DNA from: Micractinium sp. NFX-FRZ
Lineage: Eukaryota > Chlorophyta > Trebouxiophyceae > Chlorellales > Chlorellaceae
Length of the DNA stretch: 64,000 nucleotides
Direction: 5' to 3'
Assembly: GCA_029339195.1 (NCBI GenBank)
Contig: JAPTJF010000270.1
Coordinates: 1 to 64,000, forward strand
Notes under the pieces: generated by a model
What the model saw: the letters and a program-made list of their open reading frames with translations, nothing else
What the model was told of the DNA's origin: nothing
The model's database searches: none
Program-made: the position numbers and the translations under genes
Shown here: positions 33,801 to 44,098 of the stretch, piece by piece
Layout of the letters: each line of letters starts with the position of its first letter
Position numbering within the stretch: the stretch's first letter is position 1

Positions 33801-36800
33801 GCCCCACAAGCAAGCACACACCTCCCTTTGGCCATGTCCACCTCCCATCCTGCCCATCCCCTGGCCCCCTCCCCGCTCCACGTTACCTACAGTACGCATC
33901 CAAGGACTAACCACTGCCATCTCTCAGCACACATTCCCCACACATTCATGCATTTGCCTGACGGTCAGCGAATGACCACAGTCCATTTGATTCATTGCCA
34001 AAGCTGAGTTTCACACAAATAGGCATACGATTGCAAATGCTCTCCGCAGCAGCAAGCACCACCCCCTACCCCCGCCACATCACACCCTGTCCCCACCCCC
34101 ATGTCCACCAACCCACCGCAGCTACTGGCCAGACAACTACACCGCCGACTCCAAGCACCCGGTGTGGCAGCCCGAGGGCAACGTAGGCAAGATTGGCCGC
34201 TTCCCGTGCTACGATCCATCAAAGGTGGGGTGGCGAGGAGGGTTGGGGGTGCGGGGTGGGTGGGGAAGCGGCGGGCATTGAGGTGGGTGGGCGGCAAGGG
34301 GCGGTCATGTGCCATGCGCTTCAAACGGAAGGCCTGCTTGCTTGCCTGGCACAAGTGTGTGGGGCATGCCTGTGTATTTATACTGCAAGGCATCATGTCA
34401 GTGTGGGTGTGGGAGAATGGTGGCTAGCGTAAGTACCAGAAATGCGGCAAGGTGGGAAGGCGTGCAGGCATGTGCTGCATGCGGCGCAGGTGGGTGGGGT
34501 GGCACCGCAGCCGGCATTGCTGCCCGTCATCTTCGGGGCATCACGGCAAGTACTGCACACCCTCAGGCACAGCACGTGTCCCCCGGCCCTCCTTCACCTC
34601 GTCATTGGGGGTTTCGGGAGTATTGGGAGTCTGAAGCCTCACCTCCCTCGTTGCACCCCTCCAGCGCCCGCACGTGCATGTGTGCTGATACCGAGGTTCA
34701 CTGCGCACCCCCCCTCCCCCTCCACAGGACCTGCTCATCCCCCCCATGTTCACCCCCATGAAGTACCGGGAGTCGCCCGCCCTAGGGGCGCCCACCCGCG
34801 AGCGCCACATCCTGGGCTTCTTCAAGGGTGGGCCCAGGGCGGGGGGGTGGAGGGGGGCCAACCGTGCCGCCAGGCCTGATGTGGGATGTGGGATGCAGGC
34901 GGTGTGGGTGCCGGGATGCCCCACATGGCAGGCACATGCTGGGCGTATGCATGGGCCGAGGGTTGCTGGGTGTCGTGTGTACGAGCGGGGCTGGGGGCGC
35001 CACCCCGCGAGGGAGGGGGGCGCCAATTCACCAGGGACGGTAGTTTGCAGGGGTGTGAAAGAGTGGGTGGGCGTGCTGGGTGGGTTGGCTTGTGGGGTTT
35101 GGGGCCAGGTAGGGGCCAGGGCTGGTGCATTAAGGGAGGCATGGTGGAGGTTTGGCTGCCTGCAAGTTGGGGAGCGGACGGGGGGAGGGGGGCTCAGCCG
35201 GCCTTGAACGGGTGGGCAGCCAGAGTGTGGCGGATGTTGGTCAAGGGAGCTGCTGAATGAGCTCCTGCATGCCTGCCCGCCTCCCCACCTTCCTGTGCAA
35301 CCCACCGCGCACGTCTCCTGCCCGCTCCGCTGCTCCCTCCCCGCCGGCAGGCCGCCTGCAGCACAACAACCCGGCATACAGCCGCGGCATCCGCCAGTTC
35401 CTGGCCAACCACAGCCGTGAGTGGGAGGGGTGACGACACGGGTGGGAGCCGTTGGGGCTGCTGCAGGAAGGATGTTGCTGTGGCGCGGACACACGGCAAT
35501 GTGGGTGGATGGGTGGGGCAGAGTATGTGCAGGCTGGGCATGTGGCTGCACTGGGTGGCAATCCCTGTCTCCACCTCACCCAGTGCTGCGCGCGCCTGCC
35601 AGGCTGCGCTGCCCCTATGCGCCCGCACAACCCTGGCCTGCGCTGCTCACCGCCTCCCGCAGCCTCCCTCCGCCCTCCTTCTCCTTCATGTCCACGCGCC
35701 TCAAACCCGCTTCCCCCTCCACCTCCCCTCCACCTGCACCGCAGAGGAGCACGACTGGTGGGGCAAGCACAAGATCTACCTGGGAGACGGCTTCCCGTCG
35801 GGTGCGTGCCGCAGAGGGAGCCCTGGGTGGGAGGTGGCGGAGCCGATTCGGCACGCTGCCGCTGCCTGCCTGCTCCCGCTACGCCTTATCTGTCTGCTCC
35901 CGCTACGCCTTAGCTTCTCTGCTGGCAGCCCGCCCTCCCTGCGGCTCTCCAGGGGCGGGTAGGCGGGCCATGACCACATCTCCGCAGCACCGCCCTCACC
36001 CTGCCTGCACGTGAGCATTCCCACTGCTCTCAGCCACCCCACCTCTTCACCCCAACCCCCGGCCCACCCACACATGCATTGCTCAAGGCAGCATGATGGA
36101 CGCTCTCTTGTCCACGGCAACATGTGCCCTGCAGGCGAGACCCCCAACTACTCCCAGCTGCTCACCTCGTCCATCTTCAGCTTTGCAATCATGGGGGACG
36201 GCTGGTCGTCACGCTTTGAGGATGGGCTCATGCACGGGTGAGGACGGCAGGGGCAGCACGGCATGTAGAGGGGTCTGGGAAGGCCTGGGCTGGCTCGAGG
36301 AAATTGAGGACGGACTGATGCACGGGTGAGGGCCGGCGGTTGTTCCCACTTAAGCCCAAGTGAGGCACGTCTGGCGAACTCAGGTAGCCGGCCAGAAGGG
36401 CAGCAGCACGTGGCCGGTCCCCACGCCAAGCAGAAGGCATCGCCCCACCTGCCCTCCCCACCTGCCCCAATGGACCAGTCATCTCACCTCCGTGTTTCTG
36501 CAAGTGTGTACCGTTGACCAGTCGTCCCTGAACGCCCCGCCTCCCCTCATACTTGATGGTCCCTCTTAGGCCCCCCTTTGTGTCCTTGCAGCTGCATGTT
36601 TGCCATCAATCAGGGCCTGCGGACCTCACCTGTGCCTGATTTCCATCCCACCACCTACGCGGACCTGCCCATTTCCCCCGCAGCTGCATCCCCGTGATCA
36701 TCCAAGACGGCGTGGAGCTGGCCTGGTCCTCCATCCTGGAGATTGAGAGCTACTCGATCCGGGTGGAGCAGAAGGACTTGACGCGCATCCCCGAGATCCT

Positions 36801-38167
36801 CAAGGCGGTGCCCCCCGAGAGGATCAAAGAGATGCAGGCCAACATCAAGAAAGTGTGGCGCAGGTGAGCGCGGGGCCGGGGAGGGGGCGGCTTGAGTTCA
36901 TGCATGAAAGAGGTGTCAAAGAGATGCACGCCGACAGGGTCGGGGAGGTGCATGGCAACAGCACGGGGATGTGGCGTAGTAAGGGGGGAGGGGAGGGGGC
37001 AGGGGCGCAAGGTGGGGACAAGGAGCTGGGGCAGGCGGGTTGGGGCAAGGGAGGACATGGGGGACGGATGGTGACATGCAGGCTTGGCACATGGGGCACG
37101 AGGCGTGCGTCTGCTGGCTGTGGCATGGAGGAAGCACCTCTGGAAGCCGTCCCTTCCTTTGCCCAGGCGGCGCACCCACTTGCACATCCTGCCTCTCGCC
37201 CCTGCTGCCCTGCCCTTTAACTGTGACACCTCCCCTTGCCCCACAGGCTCATCGGCACGCGCATGCTCTCCTTGCGCGCCCTGGCGCCGTGCCCCACTGT
37301 GTACTGTGCTTCACGTCAGTGTCACCTCTCTTCCCCACTGCCCGCAGGTACATCTGGACCACCACCCCGGTGTACCACCAGCAGGCGCAGGAGCTGCTGA
37401 CGCGGCTGGACAACGAGGGAGGCGGCGGCGGCGGCGGCAGGAAGCTGGCTGAGGAGCCGGCGGCAGGCAAGGCGGAGGCGGGCAAACAGGGCGGAGAGGG
37501 CAAGAAGGAGAAGGAGGAGGGCGGCGGCGAGACGGAGAAGAAGAAGAAGAAGAAGAAAGAGGAGGCCAAGCCGTCGCCAAAGCCGCAGCCGGCGCTGGAT
37601 GGGCCGTACGACCCGGCGGAAGACGACGCCTTCTCCACGCTCATGCAGGTGGGGTTGGCAGGGAGCTGCACCGCGTGGGCGCCCAGCACGTAGTGTGTGT
37701 CGGGGGGCTTGGCTGCCACATGATCTCAGCTGCAGCTGGGGGTGAACTCAGCGATGGTTGGTATGTTTCGGTCGGGGAGTGTGCGAGTTGATACATGCAC
37801 ATTACGTAGCGCGGTGCCGGCGCCATGTGTAAGGGTCAGTGGACAGGGAGGGGCGGGGCAGAGGACAGTGCACTTCCCCCGTGCGTGAAGAGTGGGGCCA
37901 TGATTGGCAGGTGTTCTGGTGCGCATTGGGCTTGGCGGTATGTTGGCGGGCTGGACACCTGCTGTCCCGGGAAGGCAGCCCCCCCAGCCCCCCCCCAACC
38001 TGTTGCCATGCCCTCCTCAGATCGAGCATGCCTGCCCTTCACGCGTTCATCACCTCCATCCCGCGCCCTGGCCACCCTGCCCCCACCCTTTGCAGTGGCT
38101 CTATTCGCGGGTGGACGATGTTGGTGCACACGCGCCCAAGGCGGGCCGCAAGGAAAGCACGGAATGA
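27827..38167 (+). CDS. EGF-repeat exostosin-family glycosyltransferase (GT47)
   Basis: 24 exons: 27827-27985, 28079-28459, 28759-28873, 29063-29184, 29445-29519, 29840-29875, 30147-30210, 30387-30482, 30800-30902, 31087-31126, 31278-31371, 31739-31812, 32158-32191, 32462-32528, 32876-32951, 33356-33462, 34122-34224, 34728-34827, 35351-35416, 35745-35801, 36135-36237, 36684-36863, 37348-37648, 38096-38167; 874 aa. Short cytosolic tail, membrane anchor at residues 17-33 (LGTLLVAALLLAGLLLY), so a Golgi type II protein. Cys-rich EGF-like modules follow (CNAMRGWCRCPAGWTGDDC; CNSGWCKCHEGWFGQDC). The exostosin domain runs from RPLIYIYDLPPFYN through DYFYLPVYVTCMIFP, HIVLNVHDEGSCW, ILGFFKGRLQHN and FEDGLMHGCIPVIIQDGVEL, the last being the nucleotide-sugar-binding region. 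A Gly run and a Lys/Glu-rich tail near the C-terminus are unusual. The sugar transferred is unknown. Confidence 0.93.
30551..30660. repeat. 44-bp tandem repeat in GT47 intron 8
   Basis: GCGACGGCTGTGTGTTTTGT and the following 16 bases occur at 30580-30615 and 30624-30659. A diverged partial unit precedes them from 30551. Confidence 0.85.
31776..31934 (+). repeat. 92-bp tandem duplication spanning the end of GT47 exon 12
   Basis: About 66 bp starting GCTGGACCCGGAGGAGG occur at 31776 and again at 31868, covering the 3' end of exon 12, the donor GTGGGT and a following TACTGCAG. The second copy lies wholly in the intron and is nearly identical. Confidence 0.9.
32842..32857. repeat. Short telomere-like motif
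   Basis: TTAACCCTAAACCC lies in GT47 intron 14, about 20 bp before the acceptor of exon 15. Confidence 0.5.
35870..35912. repeat. Short tandem repeat in GT47 intron 20
   Basis: CTGCTCCCGCTACGCCTTA occurs twice in a row with a period of about 23 bp. Confidence 0.85.
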
Positions 38168-38551
38168 GTGCGCCCTCCCGCTCCCCGAGCTGACCCTGAG
38201 GCCTGCCTGGGGCCTGCTTGACCGGCTGGCAGAACCAGACAGGGAATCCGTCGTATATAAGCACTGCAAACCTTCCAAATTCACCCCTTGAAAACTAGGC
38301 TGTTCTGGTGTAACAGTCTGCTGCAATCACAAGGCCAGGCGGGGACGGCTGAGGGCGGAGTGAGCATGCACGGCGCTTCTGCCAGTGGCACACGATGTCT
38401 GGGGGTCAGGAGCGTACTGTAGGCGTGTGTGTTGCATCATCAACAGAGTGGGCAGGAAGTGAGAAGGGCAACGCTGCCAGGCAAGCAGCTGCACAGCAGC
38501 CGCCTGCGTGCCGAATTGCTCTGGCGTGCTGACACCAGGTCGTGCGGGCTG
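38168..38551. other. Convergent intergenic region GT47/PQBP1
   Basis: It holds the 3' UTRs of GT47 (+) and the PQBP1-like gene (-). No gene is seen. TGTAA at 38309-38313 fits GT47 polyadenylation. Confidence 0.5.
38309..38313 (+). terminator. Candidate TGTAA poly(A) signal for GT47
   Basis: TGTAA lies 142 bp after the GT47 stop codon, in an AT-richer stretch. Confidence 0.5.
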
Positions 38552-41500
38552 CTACTGGCCCAGAGCCTTCTGGTTGGAGCGCAGCACGGCGCCGGGGGAG
38601 GGGTACGGCCGTGACTGCATGGCGGGTGGCAGGGGGCGGGAGGGTGTCAGGGTCGCATCTGACAAAGCACACACAAGCGGACAGCTTGACGCGTCTATGC
38701 ACAACATGCGCAACATGCATGACACGGGCAACGCAGTGCCACCCGCACACCCCCCACCCAGGCAGCCACACACCTGGAAGAGCGGGCCGCCGGCGGTGGT
38801 GTCTGCCGCCCGCGGCTGTGCCCCCTCCAGCCCGGTGCTCCACTTGCCGCGCGGTGCATCCGAGTAGGCTGACTGTGGGAGGGAGGCGGGGAGGTGGTAA
38901 GGTGTGAGCAGCATGAGGAGGCAGCCGCTGCATATGAAGACAGATACAAAGGCACATCTTGCCCCTGCTGACAGCAAACACGTGGATGGGATGAGAGGTG
39001 GGGTGCCTACGTTGGAACAGGTTTCATGAAACCATTGCACTGGACACCCCTTGTTTGCATCGGCTCTCCTGGCTTCAGTGAAGACAGGGTCACAATTTTC
39101 ATAACACATCAAAACGTTTGGAGTAGTGTTGCCACTCACCGGGTCCATTGGGTCGATGGCCTCCCCCTTGGGCTGGAAGCGGCCCCGCTTGGCAGCGCCC
39201 CCGCCGCCGCCGCCGCTGGCACCGCCCAGCGGCGGACGCCCGCTGCCACCCGCAGCAGCAGCGGCGCGCACGGGCGGGTGGACCTCGTGCGTAGTTGGCA
39301 TCCTCTCGCCTGCATGGGGGGACAAGGGAGACAAGAGGGCAGGGTGAGCACACTGTGCTGTCAGTTGCAGGGTGTGCCAGCGGGAGGAGCGGCGTGGGAG
39401 GTGAGGGTTCAGGAGGCAGGGGGCTGGGTGGGGCGCACACAGGCAGGCGGGGAGGGCAAAAAGGGCAGGCACATAGGCCAAGCAGGCATGGCAGGGTGGG
39501 CAGGCAGGAGAGCAGGCAGGTGGTCAGTACAGGCCATGTGCAGCCTGCCCGCCCCCATCACCTCTCTGCTCAGCATGTTGCGCCCCAGCAGCATGCCCAG
39601 CAGGTGGCTGCCTGCCTCTCTGTCTCCCCCTTCCTTCCTCCTCTCTCTCCCTCCCTCCCTGCCCTGCTGCTGCACCGAGAGCCCCACAGCTAGCGAAGCG
39701 CACCCAGCAAGCGGTTGGTGTCTGGTCGGTCGAGGTAATAGCCCAGACCCGAGGGGCCTGTCCTGAACACGTAGCCGGGCCGCGCGCCGCCAAACTGACG
39801 AGTGGGTGGGCCAAGGGGGCAAGGGTGTGGGGGTTGTGGGGGCGGGTCAGGGACGGAGCAGCACGAGGTGTGGGTTTGTGTGGGTGGAGGGAGGGTGGAA
39901 GCAGGGGCACAGCGCCCACCTGAGCTGGGCATGCGGCGGACGCTTCCGACAAGGCAGAGGGGACGCTCTGGCGACTTGAACACAGCCTTGAAACAGCGGT
40001 GCATTGCAAACGGACGATTGCGGGTGCCAGCACCTGAGCCACCCTGCTGGCCCCCACACCCACCTGCACGGCTGGCAGATACAGGTCTGCCTGCGCCTGC
40101 CCTGCCCCGCCCTGCACCGCGGCCGCCGTGCCGCCCGCCGACTGCCACGGCGGCGGCGCAGCAGCGGCAGGCGCAGCAGCGGCGTAGGGAGCTGCCGCAG
40201 CTGCCGTGGGTCGCTCCCATTGCGTCTGGCCTGCACCAGCCGAGGGGCAGAAGGCAGAAGAGCAGCAGGAGTGGTTGGTGGAGCAGGCAGCGGGCCACGC
40301 TCTGCACAGCACGTGCCCAGGCGGCTGCCTTTACTGACAGCCTGGAAATCCAGCCCCTGCCCCCATCTACAAACACCCTCTGCTTCTAGTCTCACCACGC
40401 TCACCCCTGCCCCTGCATGCCACACAGCTGCGCTGCACTCGGCCACTGTGGCCCCGCCACCCCGCCTTACTTAAGATGTGCCCCGACCCTCTGCCTGCCC
40501 TACACCCGCCCCCTGCACCTCCCCCCACCTGAGGCAGCGTTGTAGTAATACGTGGCACCGCTGGCCGGGTCCTTGCCTTCACTCCACCCCGCAGGCAGCT
40601 GCAGGAGGCGAGGGCAAGAGCCAGGCCAGGTGAGCGGGCATGGGGGCGGGAGGGCCTGCCCCAGCGCTGCCATCGCTGCTCCAAACCCACGCTGCCAATC
40701 ATATAACCGTAAGCCACTGGCACAGACGTCCTGAACCCAGCAACCAAACCAACCAAAGAACACGGCCGCCGGGTGTGCAGGCAGGTCGTGTGTGTGGTGT
40801 GCATGTGCACACTGCCACGGGCGGGTGCGGGCGGCCCGGGCGCTGCGCTCACCGCTGACTTGGGCCGCGTCCAGCTGCGCTCTCCGCTGGCTGGGTTGTA
40901 GTAGTATGTCTGGTTGTATGTGGGGTCCCTGGCCTGGTACCAGCCCGGCGGCATGGGGCCTGCACAGCATTTGTTGGGTCGGGAGGTAGACACCTGAGCA
41001 ACAGCGACGCCGGCGGCTCGTTTCCCGGATGCAAAGAGCAGGCCAAGGAGCAGGCACAGGGGAGGGAGGGTCCTGCAGAGGTGAGCCGCAAGCAAACAAA
41101 CACCAGCTGCCCAGCTCACCCTCGCTGCTGCTGCTGCTGCTGCCATTGGCTGCCGCGGCGGCGCCGCCGTCCTCTTTGGGCAGGATGCCGCGTGCCGCCA
41201 GCCGTGCCCGCAGCGCCGGAGGCAGCTCCTTCTTGCCGCCCGCAGCTGCTGCTGGCACAGCCACTGGCGCTGCTGCAGCTGTTGGCGCAGCAGCCACGGC
41301 AGGTGCGGGTGCTGGCGCTGCTGCTGCAGCGGGCGGCCCCGGCGGCTGCGCGTACCCCTGCTGAGCCTGCCTCTGCTGCACCGCCGCCAGCACCGCCGAC
41401 GGCGGCTGGTAGTTGGCCCAGTCGCCCGCCCCCCGCTCCTTCGCGGCGCCATGAACCTCCCCTGGCGGGACGCCGCCTGCCGCAGCAGCGCCCGCCTCCC

Positions 41501-42126
41501 CGCCGGCCTGCCTGCTGCTGCGGAAGTCGCTTTCCAGAGCCAGCAGCCGCTCCTTGGCAGACTGAGCATCTCCGGGGGCGGCCAGCACAGCGTCAGGACC
41601 CGCCGCTGCAGACTCCTCGTGCGGGCGCTTGGAACCGCTGCACCGGGACAGGTGTGGCGACAGCAGGAAGGGGGATGGCACGCCTTGTGCAGAAGAGGGC
41701 AAGAAGGGCAGCGCTGGCGGGCAAGCAAGAGCTTGAGGCAGCGGAGACCCACGCGATATTTACTGATCAAACGTAAGGCAACACAGCACCGTGGCAAATG
41801 AACACCGCACCTGAGCACATCCTTGGCCTCACGCTCCGCCTCAGCCAGCACCGCCTGCTGCACCGCAGCTTCGTCGGCTGCGGCGGGGCCGCTGGCGGCA
41901 GGCAGCACCGGCGGCAGCGCGCCCGGCGGCGGCGCGCCTGGCGCAGAGGGGCGCGGAACTGCAATGGCAGCAGCAAGGGGTGAGCCCACAAGAGTGTCAG
42001 GGATGGTTGAATGCTACTGGGCTGCCTGCAGGCGCGGGACAAGGCAGGGGAGCGGTGCGGACCTGCGGCGACCGCCCCGCCCATCATCCACGCAGGGAGC
42101 ACAGCCCCACGTCCTCGCCCGGCCAT
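38552..42126 (-). CDS. PQBP1: Polyglutamine-binding protein 1-like (PQBP1) WW-domain splicing factor
   Basis: 10 exons: 42126-42063, 41958-41811, 41637-41120, 40959-40853, 40598-40529, 40230-40064, 39794-39704, 39309-39140, 38872-38774, 38614-38552; 498 aa. PQBP1 is a nuclear protein that binds the U5 15-kDa protein and links splicing with transcription. WW1 is at about residues 244-279 (PPGWYQARDPTYNQTYYYNP, then SWTRP). WW2 spans exons 5-6 (LPAGWSEGKDPASGATYYYN, then QTQWERP). A third WW-like piece, PGYVFRTGPSGLGYYLDRP, is in exon 7. The C-terminus carries the PQBP1 signature YSDAPRGKWSTGL and PYPSPGAVLR, the segment that binds U5-15K in animals. Animal PQBP1 has one WW domain and is shorter (about 265 aa); the long Ala/Gln/Pro linker and extra WW are lineage traits. 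It is divergent from the DUF1764 gene. Confidence 0.88.
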
Positions 42127-42471
42127 TGCGGCGCGCCCGGAGCTCGTAAGGGGCGCTTATGTTGCACGGTGCGCAATGCAGCGCCTTCCTGCGTCTGCTT
42201 CGAAAGGCGCACTGTCTGCTGGTGATGGCACCGTGATCAGGAAGTTTTTCCGCCTGCAAACCTGCTGCACGTGCTGCGTCCCAGCTGGAGGCGCAAAAAC
42301 AAGAGCCCAGCTAGCACGAGCACCCAATTGCCCCGCATGCATGTTACTACTTGATTAGCACCCATAATACACGAAAGATACCCCTGAACAGACCGTAGCT
42401 GGCTTGCAGCGCCTCCATCTCTGTCTCTCCCCCCTTTGCGCGGCAGCCCCTACTTGTCGGTATCAACATCA
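42127..42471. promoter_or_regulatory. Divergent intergenic region PQBP1/DUF1764
   Basis: 345 bp separate the two start codons and must contain both promoters and 5' UTRs. Lower GC around 42340-42385 (ATAATACACGAAAGATA) is the only distinct stretch. No defined motif was assigned. Confidence 0.4.
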
Positions 42472-43350
42472 ATGGCGCGAACCAAAAAGGCGGAACAAAA
42501 GAAGGAGGGGGCCGCCAGCAAGGCGGACGCTCCAGCGCCGGCAGCAGCGGCCACCAAGAAGAAGGGAGCCCAGAAGCCGGAGCCAGCAAAGGAGGCGGCG
42601 GCCGCAGCTGCTGTCGATGCGCAGCAGCAGCAGGAGCAGCAGCAGGCAGCGGCCGCCGTCGGCAACAAGGCGGCGGGCAGCGGCGGTGAAATAGACGACC
42701 TGTTTGGCGCTCTCAAGGGGAAGAAGGCAGCATCAGCGGCAGCAGCAGCAGCAGCACCAGTTGGGACAGATGGAGCCGCAGGAAGCAGCAAGGATGCCAA
42801 GGGCAAGGGCAAGGTGAGCTGCGCAGGCATGGCCCACGGCGCCCGCACCACCTGTCACCGTGCCTCGCTGCCCTGCGGGCCTCATGTGCACCCCACACCG
42901 ATCTTGCTTCCCTGCCTCATGCACGCCCTGTGACTGCCTGGCCTGCAGAAGGCAGCCCCTCCCAAAGTGGTGGGCAACAAGGATGACATCTTTGGCACCG
43001 AGGCAGCAGAGGGGCGCAAGTGAGCCGGGGGCGTTGCATTGGTTGCGAGTGGGGTCCGGGATGCACCACCATGCATGCCTCAGTGTACGGAGCGCTTGCA
43101 CATGTGCACTTGCCGGCAATATTGCCTCCTCATATCACGCCTGCCCCTGCCCCTCCCCCTCCCTCTCTGCCCCAACCCCCTGCTCCCCCCCGCCCCCCGC
43201 GCCCCGCTTCCACTCGCCCCACCCACCCCTCCCTGCCTCAACAGGCGCACAGAGGAAGGGTTTGCGATCTACAAGGAGGACGAGCTGGGGCTGGGCAGGT
43301 CGGGGGGCAACACCGACAAGTGCCCCTTCGACTGTGAGTGCTGCTTCTGA
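42472..43350 (+). CDS. DUF1764 family protein
   Basis: Exons: 42472-42813, 42949-43019, 43245-43350; 172 aa. The N-terminal two thirds are Lys/Ala/Gln-rich and probably disordered and nuclear/nucleolar. The conserved part is EIDDLFGALKGKK, then RTEEGFAIYKEDELGLGRSG and the Cys-rich end CPFDCECCF, the hallmark of eukaryotic DUF1764. Function is not established for the family. Splice phases are 0 and AA|G. The ATG at 42472 gives the basic N-terminus MARTKKAEQKKEG usual for these proteins. Confidence 0.87.
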
Positions 43351-44098
43351 GGAGCGAGCGCGCTGGGGGCTGGCCGCGGGGCGCCTGCCTCGGCTGCATG
43401 GGCCACTGTGGGTGTGCACCGAGTAGACGTGCACCGAGTGCAGCACTGCCTGCCTGCCTGTCGGCCGTCTGTTGCCAACACAGTATCCCTTTATCATCCG
43501 TTGGCTCCCCAGGCGCTTTCCGGGTGCCCTCAGCCCCTGCAATCTTGCTCACCTGTACATCTGCCCTCTTGCTACCGGTTTCCACCTGACATTTTCAAGA
43601 CCACGACCCCCATCCCCGTGTCGACCCTCTGTGTTGCATGCCTGCTCTTCTCTGCTACTTGGGTGTGCCACACGCTACGTGCAGACCCTTGCCTCCGTGT
43701 CGCAACGTGTGCCTGCTGTAGTTGCGCCTGCTATGGGTGCTGCTAGCTTGTGTGCCTGCTGTGGTGCCGGCCGCCCTGGGTGCTGCTAGCTTCCACTTGT
43801 CACACACTCATTGGAGGCGACACAAGAGGTGGGAGGCGGGGGAAGTGATGGCAGTGATAGCTTCTGGCAGGCAAAGAGAAGGGCAGCTGTGGGGGTCGGA
43901 CGAGGAGGGGTGCGCCCGGCGGACCCAGGCAGGCCCAGGCGGGGTGCCGGCGCCTCTCCGGCAATGCCCCAGCAGCCCGGCCTCCCTTCTAATGTGCGGC
44001 CGCAAGGGGCAGAGGGGCAGGAGCGCGGCACCCCTCTGCCGTGCTGCTGCTGCTGCCGGGGGGGGTGATGGCTGTGCCTCGTCCCTGGCCCAGCGGGC
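43351..44098. other. Convergent intergenic region with 43-bp tandem repeat
   Basis: It holds the 3' UTRs of DUF1764 (+) and ArgRS (-). A 43-bp unit beginning GTGTGCCTGCTGT and ending GGGTGCTGCTAGCTT occurs at 43707-43749 and 43750-43792. No gene is seen. Confidence 0.6.

Noticed and set aside
40367..41989. 540-codon minus-strand frame read straight through PQBP1 introns
   Set aside because: Conserved WW and PQBP1 motifs fall in different frames and join only when the introns are removed; the long frame includes intron sequence.
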